Of a stretch of 64,000 nucleotides of DNA, positions 1 to 7,411 are shown one piece after another (the stretch's first letter is position 1; the number at the start of each line of letters is the position of its first letter). The stretch lies in assembly GCF_020687505.1 (NCBI RefSeq), contig NZ_JAJEQT010000002.1; one strand, 5' to 3'. Source of the DNA: Coprococcus_C hominis (GTDB lineage Bacteria; Bacillota; Clostridia; Lachnospirales; Lachnospiraceae). A program made the position numbers and the translations under genes. Under the pieces are notes generated by a model. The model was not told the DNA's origin and made no database searches. It was given only the letters and a program-made list of their open reading frames with translations.

Positions 1-419
1 GCAATCTGAAAATGATATATGAAAATTATACTTTGGATCAAGAGTTTGAAAGTCGTGGAATAAAAAAAATGATGGATTTATTTTATTATCTTGAAGATGC
101 ATGTATGGGAATGATCACATTTATCGATGAATTGGACTCTAATATAAATGATGTATATCTAGATAAAATAATTGAATATTTTATATTATATGGAAAGGGG
201 CAGCTTTGCTTCACTTCTCACAATCTCTCTCCAATGTCTGTGTTGAAGAAGAATAAAAATGCTATAACATTTATTTCCAGTGTTAACACAGTTCATACTT
301 GGGCTAATAACGGTAATTTGAGTCCTGAGAATGCATATAAGAATGGTTTTATTGAGGATTCGCCATTCAATGTTGATGCATCGGATTTTCTTGGAATATT
401 AGGAGGTACTGATGAGTAG
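1..419 (+). CDS. C-terminal part of an AAA/ABC-like ATPase (5' end outside window)
   Basis: The reading frame is open from the first base, so the Met at base 12 need not be the start; only about the last 138 codons are present. Visible are a Walker B-like IDELDSNIND and the downstream FTSHNLSPM, which resembles the switch/H-loop histidine of OLD/RloC-like AAA_15 and AAA_21 ATPases. Known members often act in phage defence together with a nuclease, whose action the ATPase controls. The stop codon overlaps the next gene by 8 bases, which implies translational coupling. The DNA is much more AT-rich than the housekeeping genes to the right, suggesting horizontal acquisition. The ATPase fold is well supported; a defence role is inference. 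Confidence 0.6.
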   Translation, partial: NLKMIYENYTLDQEFESRGIKKMMDLFYYLEDACMGMITFIDELDSNINDVYLDKIIEYFILYGKGQLCFTSHNLSPMSVLKKNKNAITFISSVNTVHTWANNGNLSPENAYKNGFIEDSPFNVDASDFLGILGGTDE

Positions 420-921
420 GCAAATATTATTTTGCGTGGAATCCAATAATAAGGCTAGAACTGATTATCAGTATATTGAGGAGACATTGAAAAGATTTTA
501 TAAAGTGGATAGAAAGATTAGATATAGAGCAATATATTTAGGATCAAAAACGAAATACAATGCGAAAGATAAAGTAAGAGAGATAAATAAAAATATTAAA
601 ACATTTATAGGTGAGACAACTGTTATTTATTTTATTGATGTTGATGATTATGATACTTCTTATGACACAAAGAAATTATATGATGATATAGAAATCTATT
701 GTAAAAAACATGGTTATGAGTTCGTTTTTTTTCATAAGGATGTCGAGGATGTTTATTTGGGGAATTCAGTTAAAGATAAGGAAAAAGTAAGTAAGGTTGC
801 TGAGTTTAAAAGAAAAAAAATGATAGAAAATGTAGATGAGTTTATGTTGAGAATGGACTATCATAAAAGACATTGTAGTAATATACTTAAAGTATTGGAT
901 AAGTATTGGCAGAGAAAGTAG
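412..921 (+). CDS. Possible TOPRIM/RloB-like partner of the AAA ATPase
   Basis: A 169-residue soluble protein that starts inside the end of the ATPase gene (8-base overlap). The N-terminal strand ILFCVESNNKARTDYQYI has the layout of the TOPRIM or RloB strand-E-helix (a Glu after hydrophobics, then D-x-x-x-I), and YFIDVDDYD supplies an acidic D-x-D-D cluster after a second hydrophobic strand. The C-terminal half is Lys-rich and basic. I do not recognise the exact family. By position it is the effector or partner of the upstream ATPase, as in AAA15/TOPRIM defence pairs (PARIS and RloB/OLD-like systems are known examples). Codon use is strongly AT-biased. Confidence 0.45.
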   Translation: MSRQILFCVESNNKARTDYQYIEETLKRFYKVDRKIRYRAIYLGSKTKYNAKDKVREINKNIKTFIGETTVIYFIDVDDYDTSYDTKKLYDDIEIYCKKHGYEFVFFHKDVEDVYLGNSVKDKEKVSKVAEFKRKKMIENVDEFMLRMDYHKRHCSNILKVLDKYWQRK

Positions 922-1001
922 ACAGTAAAACTACATATACAAGAAATGTTCATTTAAACAAATTATCTGATGATACAAGAAGCATCTAAAGGAGAATCGT
1001 T

Positions 1002-1388
1002 ATGAATAAACATATAGAAAAAGCAATGGAGCTTCGAAACGAAACTCCAATGGTAAGCAACTGTTCCCAGACGATTATGCGTTGTTATGCTGAGGATATG
1101 GGAATTTCAGAAGAAATGGCAGCAGGGCTTGGCTGTAATTTCGGTGGTGGTATGAAATGCGGTGGTATCTGTGGCGCAATCACAGGTGGTTTGATGGTGC
1201 TTGGTGCCAAGGGCGTTGAGAATCCAGCAAAGGTAAATGAGTTTCGCAGGAAGATTGCGGAGAATCATGATGGAATGGTGAACTGTGTGGATCTGCTTCG
1301 CGCAAATGCGGCGAAGGGTGGCAACAAGAAGGAACATTGTGATAAGATGATTCAGGAAGCAATCACGCTTATAGATGAAATGGTGTAA
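1002..1388 (+). CDS. C_GCAxxG_C_C family protein
   Basis: A 128-residue protein with the cysteine pattern of the C_GCAxxG_C_C family (PF09719): NCSQ near residue 21, GCNFGGGMKCGGICGAITGG in the middle, then single cysteines in MVNCVDLL and EHCDKM. The pattern suggests a redox-active or metal/cofactor-binding protein; the biochemical role of the family is poorly defined. The start is set by AAAGGAGAATCGTT just upstream. It stands alone: the preceding defence-type gene and the following MFS unit have different composition or their own promoter. Confidence 0.85.
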   Translation: MNKHIEKAMELRNETPMVSNCSQTIMRCYAEDMGISEEMAAGLGCNFGGGMKCGGICGAITGGLMVLGAKGVENPAKVNEFRRKIAENHDGMVNCVDLLRANAAKGGNKKEHCDKMIQEAITLIDEMV

Positions 1389-1395
1389 AAATTTC

Positions 1396-1424
1396 TTGAC
1401 GAAATTTATTATGTAACATAGAAT
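1396..1424 (+). promoter_or_regulatory. Sigma-A promoter of the MFS leader
   Basis: TTGACG (1396-1401) and TAGAAT (1419-1424) are separated by 17 bases. A transcript from about 1431 would carry a long leader containing a small ORF and a hairpin before the MFS gene. Confidence 0.7.
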
Positions 1425-1454
1425 GAGATTAATACAGTGAAAAGGAAGAAATCA

Positions 1455-1547
1455 ATGTTCTGGAAGATGACAACATTGCAATTGAAAAAAGGTTACATTT
1501 TCGCTCCTAACGGGGATAGTGCGCCTTTTTTCAGGAATAAAGTCTGA
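1455..1547 (+). CDS. Leader ORF (30 aa) upstream of the MFS exporter
   Basis: ATG at 1455 follows AAAGGAAG at good spacing and opens a 30-codon frame ending TGA at 1545-1547. The peptide begins MFWKMTTLQLKKGY and shows no resemblance to a protein I know. Its position between the promoter (1396-1424) and an RBS-masking hairpin (1584-1617) fits a regulatory leader peptide whose translation, or stalling on it, would control the exporter, as in translational attenuation of resistance genes. That mechanism is inference; the ORF and RBS are direct observations. Confidence 0.45.
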   Translation: MFWKMTTLQLKKGYIFAPNGDSAPFFRNKV

Positions 1548-1583
1548 TTCATCAGAACCATTCTATGTAAATCAAGGTACATT

Positions 1584-1617
1584 ATCTCCTTAACGATAAA
1601 ATATAAGTTAAGGAGAT
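1584..1617 (+). promoter_or_regulatory. Hairpin masking the RBS of the MFS gene
   Basis: A perfect 11-bp inverted repeat, ATCTCCTTAAC (1584-1594) and GTTAAGGAGAT (1607-1617), with a 12-base loop. The right arm contains the Shine-Dalgarno AAGGAG of the MFS gene starting at 1623. The following T-run could also make it act as a terminator. Either way it should silence expression unless unfolded. Confidence 0.65.
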
Positions 1618-1622
1618 TTTTT

Positions 1623-2729
1623 ATGTTTAAAATTAAAAAACAAATTTCGAAGTTGTACATGGCGTCCATCTTAGGCAATCTGTCGCTGACGGGCGCGTGG
1701 GTCGCAATTCTTGCAGCGAGAGGATACAGTCTGATCAAAATCGGAATTGCAGAAACGGTGTTTCATATTTTCAGTTTGACGTTTGAGATACCATCGGGCG
1801 TTTTTGCAGATGTATTTGGACGAAAGCAGATGCTGGTGGTGAGCAGTATTATGCGTGTGATCGGAAGCATCTGCATGATTTGCTCAAAGAATCTGACGAT
1901 GGTGTGTGTGGCAATCGCGTGTTTTGCAGTTAGCTATAATTTTTCCTCGGGATCTGGGGATGCGCTTGCATATGATTCGCTGAAATTAGTTGGTGAGGAG
2001 GTACGGTATGAGCGTTACGCATCCAATCAGTTGATTTTGTATCGGCTCTGCAATGGCATTTCTACATTGTGTGCAGGTTTTGCACTATTTGTTGGATATA
2101 AGATTGCGTATGCGTCGGATATTTTGGTGACCGGTATTCAGATTGGCGTGCTGTTGTCACTTCGCGAGATTCATTTGAATCACACAGGCGCGGAGCGGAA
2201 ACAGGCGGTGTTGCAGTCGGTATGGAAGGAACTCAGAGGTTGTTTCGTGGAGAGTCTGCGTTTTCTGAAAGAGTCGAAGCGGGCAGTGTTTCTGATGACA
2301 TGTAATTCCTTTGTCGGTGCGGTTGATATTGTATTGCTGTTTTTCTTACAGGCGAAGCTGCCGCAGACGGGTATGCCGGATTCAGCACTTGGAATAGCCT
2401 TGTTCATTATGGAGATGGGAGGAATCCTTGGAGCCAAGCTGATCTTGCAGTGTAAGAAGTTACGGTATCGCTGGGTGTTTGTGATAACGTCTGTGCTCGT
2501 TTTATGTGGCGTTTTGATTGAACATACAGGCGTCGCGGTACTTATGACGCTGGGCGGATTTGTAGCGGCATGCAGTGATGATGCATTGCAGGTTCGCACA
2601 GATGCAATCTTACAGGAAATGTTTCCGTCTGAGCAGCGGGCAACGCTGATATCAATGGAATCTTTTACATTTTCCATGATTATGATTGTGTTGTCGCCGC
2701 TTGCAGGAATTGTATTTTCCGTGTGGTAA
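1623..2729 (+). CDS. MFS transporter, probably lacking its last membrane helix
   Basis: A 368-residue hydrophobic membrane protein of the major facilitator superfamily. The first helices are followed by GVFADVFGRKQML, the family motif A (G-x-x-x-D-x-x-G-R-K/R) in the loop between helices 2 and 3. The middle has a hydrophilic stretch (about 180-210) before the second six-helix half. Typical 12-helix members are about 390-420 residues; this one stops at SPLAGIVFSVW, about one helix short, and the stop codon lies just inside the 365-bp repeat that follows. Loss of the original 3' end is therefore possible. Substrate is unknown; the leader ORF and hairpin suggest inducible drug export (inference). 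Confidence 0.75.
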   Translation: MFKIKKQISKLYMASILGNLSLTGAWVAILAARGYSLIKIGIAETVFHIFSLTFEIPSGVFADVFGRKQMLVVSSIMRVIGSICMICSKNLTMVCVAIACFAVSYNFSSGSGDALAYDSLKLVGEEVRYERYASNQLILYRLCNGISTLCAGFALFVGYKIAYASDILVTGIQIGVLLSLREIHLNHTGAERKQAVLQSVWKELRGCFVESLRFLKESKRAVFLMTCNSFVGAVDIVLLFFLQAKLPQTGMPDSALGIALFIMEMGGILGAKLILQCKKLRYRWVFVITSVLVLCGVLIEHTGVAVLMTLGGFVAACSDDALQVRTDAILQEMFPSEQRATLISMESFTFSMIMIVLSPLAGIVFSVW

Positions 2730-3074
2730 AAAGAATTGCCGTCGGTTCCTGTTCGGAGCTGGCGGCAATGTGTTGTGAAAATTCAGAAATGTAACATAGA
2801 TGAAAGAAATAAAATAGAAGATGTTAATTCCGAAACTGCACGCGGCGAAGCCTAGGGAACAGGCGGAGCGGGAACCCGCATTTGACCTTGGAGAAGAGGG
2901 AAGAATAAGCGGCAGTTTCGGCATTTTTGATTTCGTGGGATGTGTGATTTATTGTGCCTTTGAAATCTGGATGTAGTATACAATAGATATTATAAAAAAG
3001 GGGGATTATTGACTGAACATGCGAAATTCCTGACTGAACTTCATTTTTAAGATATTTATATGATAAAAAAGACA
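2710..3074 (+). repeat. Long direct repeat, copy 1 (left of MNT/HEPN pair)
   Basis: About 365 bp that recur at 3944-4307 in the same orientation. Both copies begin around the TGTGGTAAAAAG junction, carry an ATTGCCG...CGGCAAT hairpin, the 92-nt structured motif described separately, and end with an almost identical stretch of more than 100 bp finishing at GATAAAAAAGACA. The copies flank exactly the toxin-antitoxin pair. The minus-strand ORFs across it look spurious. Confidence 0.85.
2830..2928 (+). ncRNA. Candidate structured RNA motif, copy 1
   Basis: A 10-bp outer stem, CCGAAACTGC (2830-2839) with GCAGTTTCGG (2912-2921), is followed by a T-run, as in an intrinsic terminator. It encloses three small hairpins: GCCT/AGGC around AGGGAAC, GCGG/CCGC around GAAC, and a CCTT-type stem. 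Compared with copy 2 at 4065 the first inner stem changes GCCT/AGGC to GCTT/AAGC, a compensatory substitution that supports RNA pairing. I do not recognise it as a known riboswitch. Confidence 0.45.
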
Positions 3075-3152
3075 GCATAATAACAAAAATGAATTTGGGA
3101 GAGAAGGGGGATTTTGAGTCAAAAAGTGCTATTAAGAATGTTATAATACAGA

Positions 3153-3181
3153 TTGACGATTAGAAAATAAATGGATATACT
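3153..3181 (+). promoter_or_regulatory. Promoter of the MNT/HEPN operon
   Basis: TTGACG (3153-3158) and TATACT (3176-3181) with a 17-base spacer, 25 bases before the nucleotidyltransferase start. The RBS is GGGGGTGAG. The same two hexamers with the same spacing precede the ProX-like gene at 6781. Confidence 0.7.
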
Positions 3182-3205
3182 AAAAATAAGAATGGGGGTG
3201 AGTAT

Positions 3206-3535
3206 ATGCCGAACAAGATTAAGGATTTATTAGAGTTATATAAAGAAGAGATTGATAAACTAGGACGAGAGCATTTGGTAAAAATAATTTTGTATGGATC
3301 ATATGCTCGTGGAGATTTTCGTCAGGATTCGGATATAGACATTATGATTCTTGTGAATGACTTGGATGATAGCTTGGTTGAATATGAAAATAAGGTGGAT
3401 GATCTAACCTATGATTTTAATTGTAAATATGGAACAGAAATTATGCCAATTGTAAAAAATATAGACCAGTTTGAATATTGGAAAAACGCATATATGTTTT
3501 ACAAGAATGTGGATCAGGAGGGGGTCATACTTTAA
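3206..3535 (+). CDS. MNT-type nucleotidyltransferase antitoxin
   Basis: A 109-residue minimal nucleotidyltransferase. ILYGSYARGDFRQDSDID (about residues 28-45) gives the GS-x10-D-x-D motif of DNA polymerase-beta-type nucleotidyltransferases, with the two metal-binding aspartates. In HEPN/MNT toxin-antitoxin systems this protein neutralises the HEPN RNase, in studied cases by adding AMP to it. The stop overlaps the start of the HEPN gene (TAATG), so the two are translationally coupled. The DNA is AT-rich relative to the chromosome and the pair is bracketed by long direct repeats, consistent with a transferable cassette. Confidence 0.85.
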   Translation: MPNKIKDLLELYKEEIDKLGREHLVKIILYGSYARGDFRQDSDIDIMILVNDLDDSLVEYENKVDDLTYDFNCKYGTEIMPIVKNIDQFEYWKNAYMFYKNVDQEGVIL

Positions 3536-3936
3536 TGGAAAAAGATACAGGAAGTTTTGAAGATATAGCACGGAATAAATTGGCACAGGCTATTGATGAT
3601 TTGGAATCAGCAGACATTTTATTGGGAGCAGATAAATATAGAGCTGCAAATAATAGAGCATATTATGCAGTATTTCATGCAATTGATGCAGTATTATCTA
3701 TGGAACCAGTTGCGTTCAAAAAGCACAAGGATGTGATTGCCTATTTTAATAAGAATTATGTAAATAAAGATGTTTTTTCGAGAGATATGGGAAGAAAAAT
3801 ATCCAAGTTAGAAATTATTCGTCATAAAAGTGATTATGATGATTTCTACATTGCCAGCAAATTAGATACAGTAAATCAAGTTACTATTGCAAAAGAGATT
3901 ATTGGTGAAATAAAAACGTATTTGAATATGGAGTAG
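3535..3936 (+). CDS. HEPN-domain toxin (partner of MNT)
   Basis: A 133-residue helical protein; the start at 3535 overlaps the previous stop by one base. NNRAYYAVFHAIDAVL is the central helix signature of the HEPN family PF05168. The putative active-site segment is IIRHKSDYDDFY, with R-x4-Y/R-x5-D spacing rather than the R-x4-6-H of classic HepT RNases, so RNase activity is likely but not certain. Context with the MNT gene is the strongest evidence. An upstream in-frame ATG at 3478 would sit inside the MNT gene and is less likely. Confidence 0.8.
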   Translation: MEKDTGSFEDIARNKLAQAIDDLESADILLGADKYRAANNRAYYAVFHAIDAVLSMEPVAFKKHKDVIAYFNKNYVNKDVFSRDMGRKISKLEIIRHKSDYDDFYIASKLDTVNQVTIAKEIIGEIKTYLNME

Positions 3937-3943
3937 TGTTTGA

Positions 3944-4307
3944 AATACATTTTCTATGTGGTAAAAAGAATTGCCGCCGGTTCTCATCCGGAGCCGGTGG
4001 CAATGTATTATGAAAACTCAGAAATGTCATTCAGAAGAAAGAAACAAAATAGAAATTGTTAATTCCGAAACTGCACGCGGCGAAGCTTGGGGAACAAGCA
4101 GAGCGGGAACCCGCATTTGACCTTTGGGAAAAAGGGAGAATAAGCGGCAGTTTCGGTCTTTTTGATTTCGTGGGATGTGTGTGTTGGTGCCGTTGAAATC
4201 TGGATGTAGTATACAATAGATATTATAAAAAAGGGGGATTATTGACTGAACATGCGAAATTCCTGACTGAACTTCATTTTTAAGATATTTATATGATAAA
4301 AAAGACA
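3944..4307 (+). repeat. Long direct repeat, copy 2 (right of MNT/HEPN pair)
   Basis: Direct repeat of 2710-3074. Similarity starts at GAAATACATTTTC, which resembles the last bases of the MFS gene in copy 1, and runs to GATAAAAAAGACA. The distal part is practically identical to copy 1; the middle has scattered substitutions. Recombination between the copies would delete the toxin-antitoxin pair. Confidence 0.85.
4065..4163 (+). ncRNA. Candidate structured RNA motif, copy 2
   Basis: Same architecture as 2830-2928: outer stem CCGAAACTGC (4065-4074) with GCAGTTTCGG (4147-4156), inner hairpins GCTTG/CAAGC around GGGAA, GCGG/CCGC around GAAC and CCTTT/AAAGG, then TCTTTTTG. The inner stem differs from copy 1 by a compensating base-pair change. 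Confidence 0.45.
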
Positions 4308-4335
4308 AATAAATAATAAAGACGAAATGAAAATA

Positions 4336-4357
4336 CCACCTTCACGGTGGCATTTTT
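4336..4357 (+). terminator. Short terminator between repeat and kinase gene
   Basis: CCACC and GGTGG around TTCAC followed by CATTTTTT. It would end rightward transcription from the HEPN/repeat side before the convergent kinase gene. Confidence 0.6.
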
Positions 4358-4391
4358 TATGTTCAAAACATGATATTCTATATCCGGCAAG

Positions 4392-5540
4392 TTATGAATT
4401 CGGACAAAACGATTGCACGATCGCCATGACGACGATCAATCCGAATACAACGAGGATGTCTAACACAACCACACCAAATATGCGCAGCGATTTTTTTTCG
4501 TGTTGGCACAGAGGCATAAGCTGTCGTACATGGAGATAGTCGAAGATCGAAGCTACGATAAAAAGCATCATAACGAGTGCAAATACACGTTCCACCCACA
4601 GTGCCGCTCCGAAGGTATTGTTTACTTTCATGGATAAGCAAAACCATGCCAGAAATATATAGGTAAGCAGTGCAACCACCATCTTCCAAGGTGTTTTGGA
4701 ACGGAAACCGGGAGGGGCAAATTGCATATGGTTTGCGGAGGTACCGGGATCGTTCTGTGTTTGAGCATTTGAACGATTGGAAGATGAACCGGATAAATCT
4801 CCGGTGAAGGCTTGGTCGGCGTGTGTATAAGGAAAGACACCCCTATTTGCCAAAAACGCCTGACGTAATTCGCCGATGCTTCGATACCGTTCCGCCGGAT
4901 TCATCTGCGTGCATTTGGCAGTAACAGCATCAATATATGGATTCTGGCAATGCGATGCTTCCGCCATTTCCTTCAGAAGAATCCCTATAGAATAAATATC
5001 TGTCTGCGGGGAGGATTGTCCAAATCCGTATTGTTCCGGGGCGGCATATCCCTGTGTGCCAAGCAGGATTGTATCAGAATCTTTCGCCGCCGTATGGTAT
5101 TTGGCAGCATTGAAGTCGAGCAGCACAGCACGGTTATAACTGGTGATGATAACATTTGATGGTTTCACATCCCGGTGGATGATAGCCGGATTATGCTGAT
5201 GTAACTGTTCGAGGATCGCACACAGGTCAAGCATGTATTGAAGCATATCGCTTGGAGCTATGTCTGCATGACTGATCTTATCCTGCAGGGATGTTCCGGA
5301 GATATATTCTTCGATGACAGTAAGCTGTCCCGCCTCTTCGTAATAGTTTATGATCCGCGGTGTACCTGCGATAGGATTGCGGTATAACTCGGCATAGACG
5401 GCGAGGTTATAGACATCAAGCACTTTTTTGATGGCAATCTTTTTTGTCTCCTGGTGCTGAACTAAGTATACATGATGCGGTTCATTTATGGCGGCTATTG
5501 GTTTATAATACGAAATAGCGAGACGCTGATCGAGATCCAT
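4392..5540 (-). CDS. Hanks-type Ser/Thr protein kinase with C-terminal membrane helices
   Basis: 382 residues. The kinase domain covers about residues 8-235: AIKKV (ATP-anchoring Lys), HRDVKPSN catalytic loop, DFNAAK in place of DFG, and APEQYGFGQ as the APE region with TDIYSIGILL in helix F. The glycine-rich loop is poorly conserved. A Ser/Gln-rich linker leads to three hydrophobic segments (about 285-375), so the kinase is anchored at its C terminus, without the PASTA repeats of PrkC/StkP. The gene is transcribed away from the HTH gene at 5665, sharing a 124-base intergenic region with it. Substrates are unknown. DFN instead of DFG may lower or alter activity. Confidence 0.85.
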   Translation of the reverse strand: MDLDQRLAISYYKPIAAINEPHHVYLVQHQETKKIAIKKVLDVYNLAVYAELYRNPIAGTPRIINYYEEAGQLTVIEEYISGTSLQDKISHADIAPSDMLQYMLDLCAILEQLHQHNPAIIHRDVKPSNVIITSYNRAVLLDFNAAKYHTAAKDSDTILLGTQGYAAPEQYGFGQSSPQTDIYSIGILLKEMAEASHCQNPYIDAVTAKCTQMNPAERYRSIGELRQAFLANRGVFPYTHADQAFTGDLSGSSSNRSNAQTQNDPGTSANHMQFAPPGFRSKTPWKMVVALLTYIFLAWFCLSMKVNNTFGAALWVERVFALVMMLFIVASIFDYLHVRQLMPLCQHEKKSLRIFGVVVLDILVVFGLIVVMAIVQSFCPNS

Positions 5541-5664
5541 ATGCGTATATCCTTTCTAGAGCAGGGGTACTGATTATACTTCGTCAATCAATTATCCGGG
5601 CTGGTTAGTGAAGCTCTGGTAATTGGTAGTCTGATGGATTTATTATAACAGATTGGAGGATGAA

Positions 5665-6126
5665 ATGAAGGAGAAAAATACAAAGGAATTAAATGAGGTC
5701 TTAGGGAAGACACATCTCTCGGACTTTGAGAAATATTGCGCGGAGAATAAAGAAAGTGTAAGCGATAATTCGGAAGCATTTTCTATCTATGTGAAGAATC
5801 TGTTACAGGAAAAGAAGCTCACCCAGCAGTATGTATTCCTGCAGGCAGATATTCCGGAGCGGTATGGCTATAAGCTGTTGTCTGGGGAGAAACGTACGCG
5901 GCAGAGAGATGTGATCCTGCGAATCTGTTATGCGGCGAAATTCAGTCTGGCGGAGACGCAGCGCGCACTTAAAAAATACGAGATGCCGGAATTATATGCG
6001 AAGGTCCCGAGAGATGCACTCCTGATGATCGCGTTCAATGAGCGGCCGGGAAGTATCCTGGACGTAAATGATCTGCTTAATCAAAAAGGCTTGCAGCCGC
6101 TTCGGACAAGCGGAGTGCAGGATTAG
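5665..6126 (+). CDS. Helix-turn-helix (XRE-like) protein
   Basis: 153 residues. The start at 5665 has GGAGG five bases upstream; an in-frame TTG at 5653 would fall in the RBS. Residues about 50-95 (KKLTQQYVFLQADIPERYGYKLLSG and following) read as a helix-turn-helix of XRE type. The C-terminal part, ALKKYEMPELYAKVPRDALL, occurs in small regulators found beside Hanks-type kinases in Clostridia. It is divergent from the kinase gene, so it may regulate it or be its substrate; that is inference. Confidence 0.6.
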   Translation: MKEKNTKELNEVLGKTHLSDFEKYCAENKESVSDNSEAFSIYVKNLLQEKKLTQQYVFLQADIPERYGYKLLSGEKRTRQRDVILRICYAAKFSLAETQRALKKYEMPELYAKVPRDALLMIAFNERPGSILDVNDLLNQKGLQPLRTSGVQD

Positions 6127-6255
6127 AGGATAAATTTGCCACTGCTGCGGGGGCAACGGAACGCTTCTTAATATGAGATAATTGCAAACAGGAGGTGCCA
6201 AAGAAAAGAAACATCATACTGACAAGAAATCTACATATTGAGGAGGAAGAGAAAC

Positions 6256-6603
6256 ATGAAAACATGGAAGTTGGTATCGGGCATTTTGTCTATGATTTTA
6301 TTTGTAATCGTGACATTTCAGTCATGCGCGGCAGGCGTTGCAAACTCACTGGAGGCAAATGGGGAGACGTCCGGCTCGGCAGGTGTATTCGTAGCGATTC
6401 TGATGCTTGCGGGAGGTATCGTATCCGTGGCAACGAGAAATTCGGAGAAGAAGGGCGGAAATATCGCTTTGATTGTTCTGTTCGGTCTGGCAGCACTGGT
6501 AGGATTTACCGGTTTCGGAAGCTTCTCAGATCTTGCAATCTGGTCAGGCTGGTGCCTGATCAATGCGGCTTGGGCAGTTGCGGCGATGATAAAGAGCAAA
6601 TAA
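6256..6603 (+). CDS. Small membrane protein
   Basis: 115 residues, start chosen at 6256 because GAGGAGG lies at proper distance. Three to four hydrophobic segments: residues 8-28 (ending in SCAAG, a possible lipobox), 43-62, 71-90 and 95-112. A short polar stretch (TRNSEKKGG) separates the middle helices. No recognised enzymatic motif. It follows the HTH gene by 129 bases and is closed by a strong terminator at 6646. Confidence 0.6.
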   Translation: MKTWKLVSGILSMILFVIVTFQSCAAGVANSLEANGETSGSAGVFVAILMLAGGIVSVATRNSEKKGGNIALIVLFGLAALVGFTGFGSFSDLAIWSGWCLINAAWAVAAMIKSK

Positions 6604-6645
6604 AAATCATTTATATATAACAGTTACGGGAGAAATGGTGTTTCA

Positions 6646-6673
6646 AAGCATCCGCATTTGCGGGTGCTTTTTT
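6646..6673 (+). terminator. Intrinsic terminator
   Basis: AAGCATCCGCA and TGCGGGTGCTT around TT, followed by a T-run. Ends the small membrane protein transcript. Confidence 0.85.
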
Positions 6674-6707
6674 ATAGCGTAAATGATTGGAAATGTTGGA
6701 ATCCAGA

Positions 6708-6736
6708 TTGACGATTTTTGAATAAATGTCTATACT
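6708..6736 (+). promoter_or_regulatory. Sigma-A promoter of the ProX-like gene
   Basis: TTGACG (6708-6713), 17 bases, TATACT (6731-6736). Confidence 0.7.
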
Positions 6737-6780
6737 GAAAGCAAGTTTTTTATTACAAATAATAGAAAAGAGATACGAAC

Positions 6781-7338
6781 ATGACACGACAAACAGGCAG
6801 ACCGGCCGATGAGACAGGCAGGCTGGCAAAGGAAATACGAACCTATGATTTTTTGGATGCAAACCATGTATGGTATGAGCGGATCGACCACGAAGCAGCG
6901 ATGACGATGGAGGTTTGCGAGGAGATTGACAAGGCGTTGGAGGCGACAATCTGCAAGAACCTGTTCCTGTGCAATCGCCAGGAGACGAACTTTTATCTGC
7001 TGATGCTGCCGGGACATAAGAAGTTCAAGACGAAGGATATCTCGAAGCAGTTAGGCGTGGCGAGACTTTCCTTCGCGAAGGATGCTTATATGGAAGAATA
7101 CCTGGATATCACGCCGGGCTCCGTGAGTGTGCTTGGGTTGATGAATGATACGGAAAATCATGTACAGCTTCTGATGGATAAGGATCTGGTGCAGGATGAA
7201 TATGTAGGCTGTCATCCATGTATCAATACAAGCAGTCTGCGCCTGAAGATGGACGATCTGTTACATGTGTTGCTTCCGGCGACGCACCACGAGCCGATTT
7301 TCGTGACAGTGGAGGATGAGGAAAGTCGAATCAGTTAA
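6781..7338 (+). CDS. Prolyl-tRNA editing protein (ProX/YbaK family)
   Basis: 185 residues of the YbaK/ProX trans-editing family, which hydrolyses mischarged Ala-tRNA(Pro) in the cytoplasm. Recognisable blocks: ICKNLFLCNRQETNFYLLML (with the substrate-pocket Lys), the PGHKKFKTKDISKQLG helix, SFAKDAYMEEYLDITPGSVS, LGLMND, and GCHPCINTSSLRL near the C terminus. The N-terminal 20 residues are a Thr/Gly/Arg-rich extension. It has its own promoter and no operon partner. Confidence 0.85.
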   Translation: MTRQTGRPADETGRLAKEIRTYDFLDANHVWYERIDHEAAMTMEVCEEIDKALEATICKNLFLCNRQETNFYLLMLPGHKKFKTKDISKQLGVARLSFAKDAYMEEYLDITPGSVSVLGLMNDTENHVQLLMDKDLVQDEYVGCHPCINTSSLRLKMDDLLHVLLPATHHEPIFVTVEDEESRIS

Positions 7339-7411
7339 AAATTGTAAAATATATAGCTATTTTTGTAGATTCATGATACACTCAATTTAACTTGACAGAG
7401 GGGGTGAACGC

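Noticed and set aside
2652..3078. Minus-strand ORFs over the first direct repeat, repeated over the second copy at 4027-4308
   Set aside because: They reflect the repeat's GC-rich hairpins; no RBS, no domain, and the two copies are not consistent as protein.
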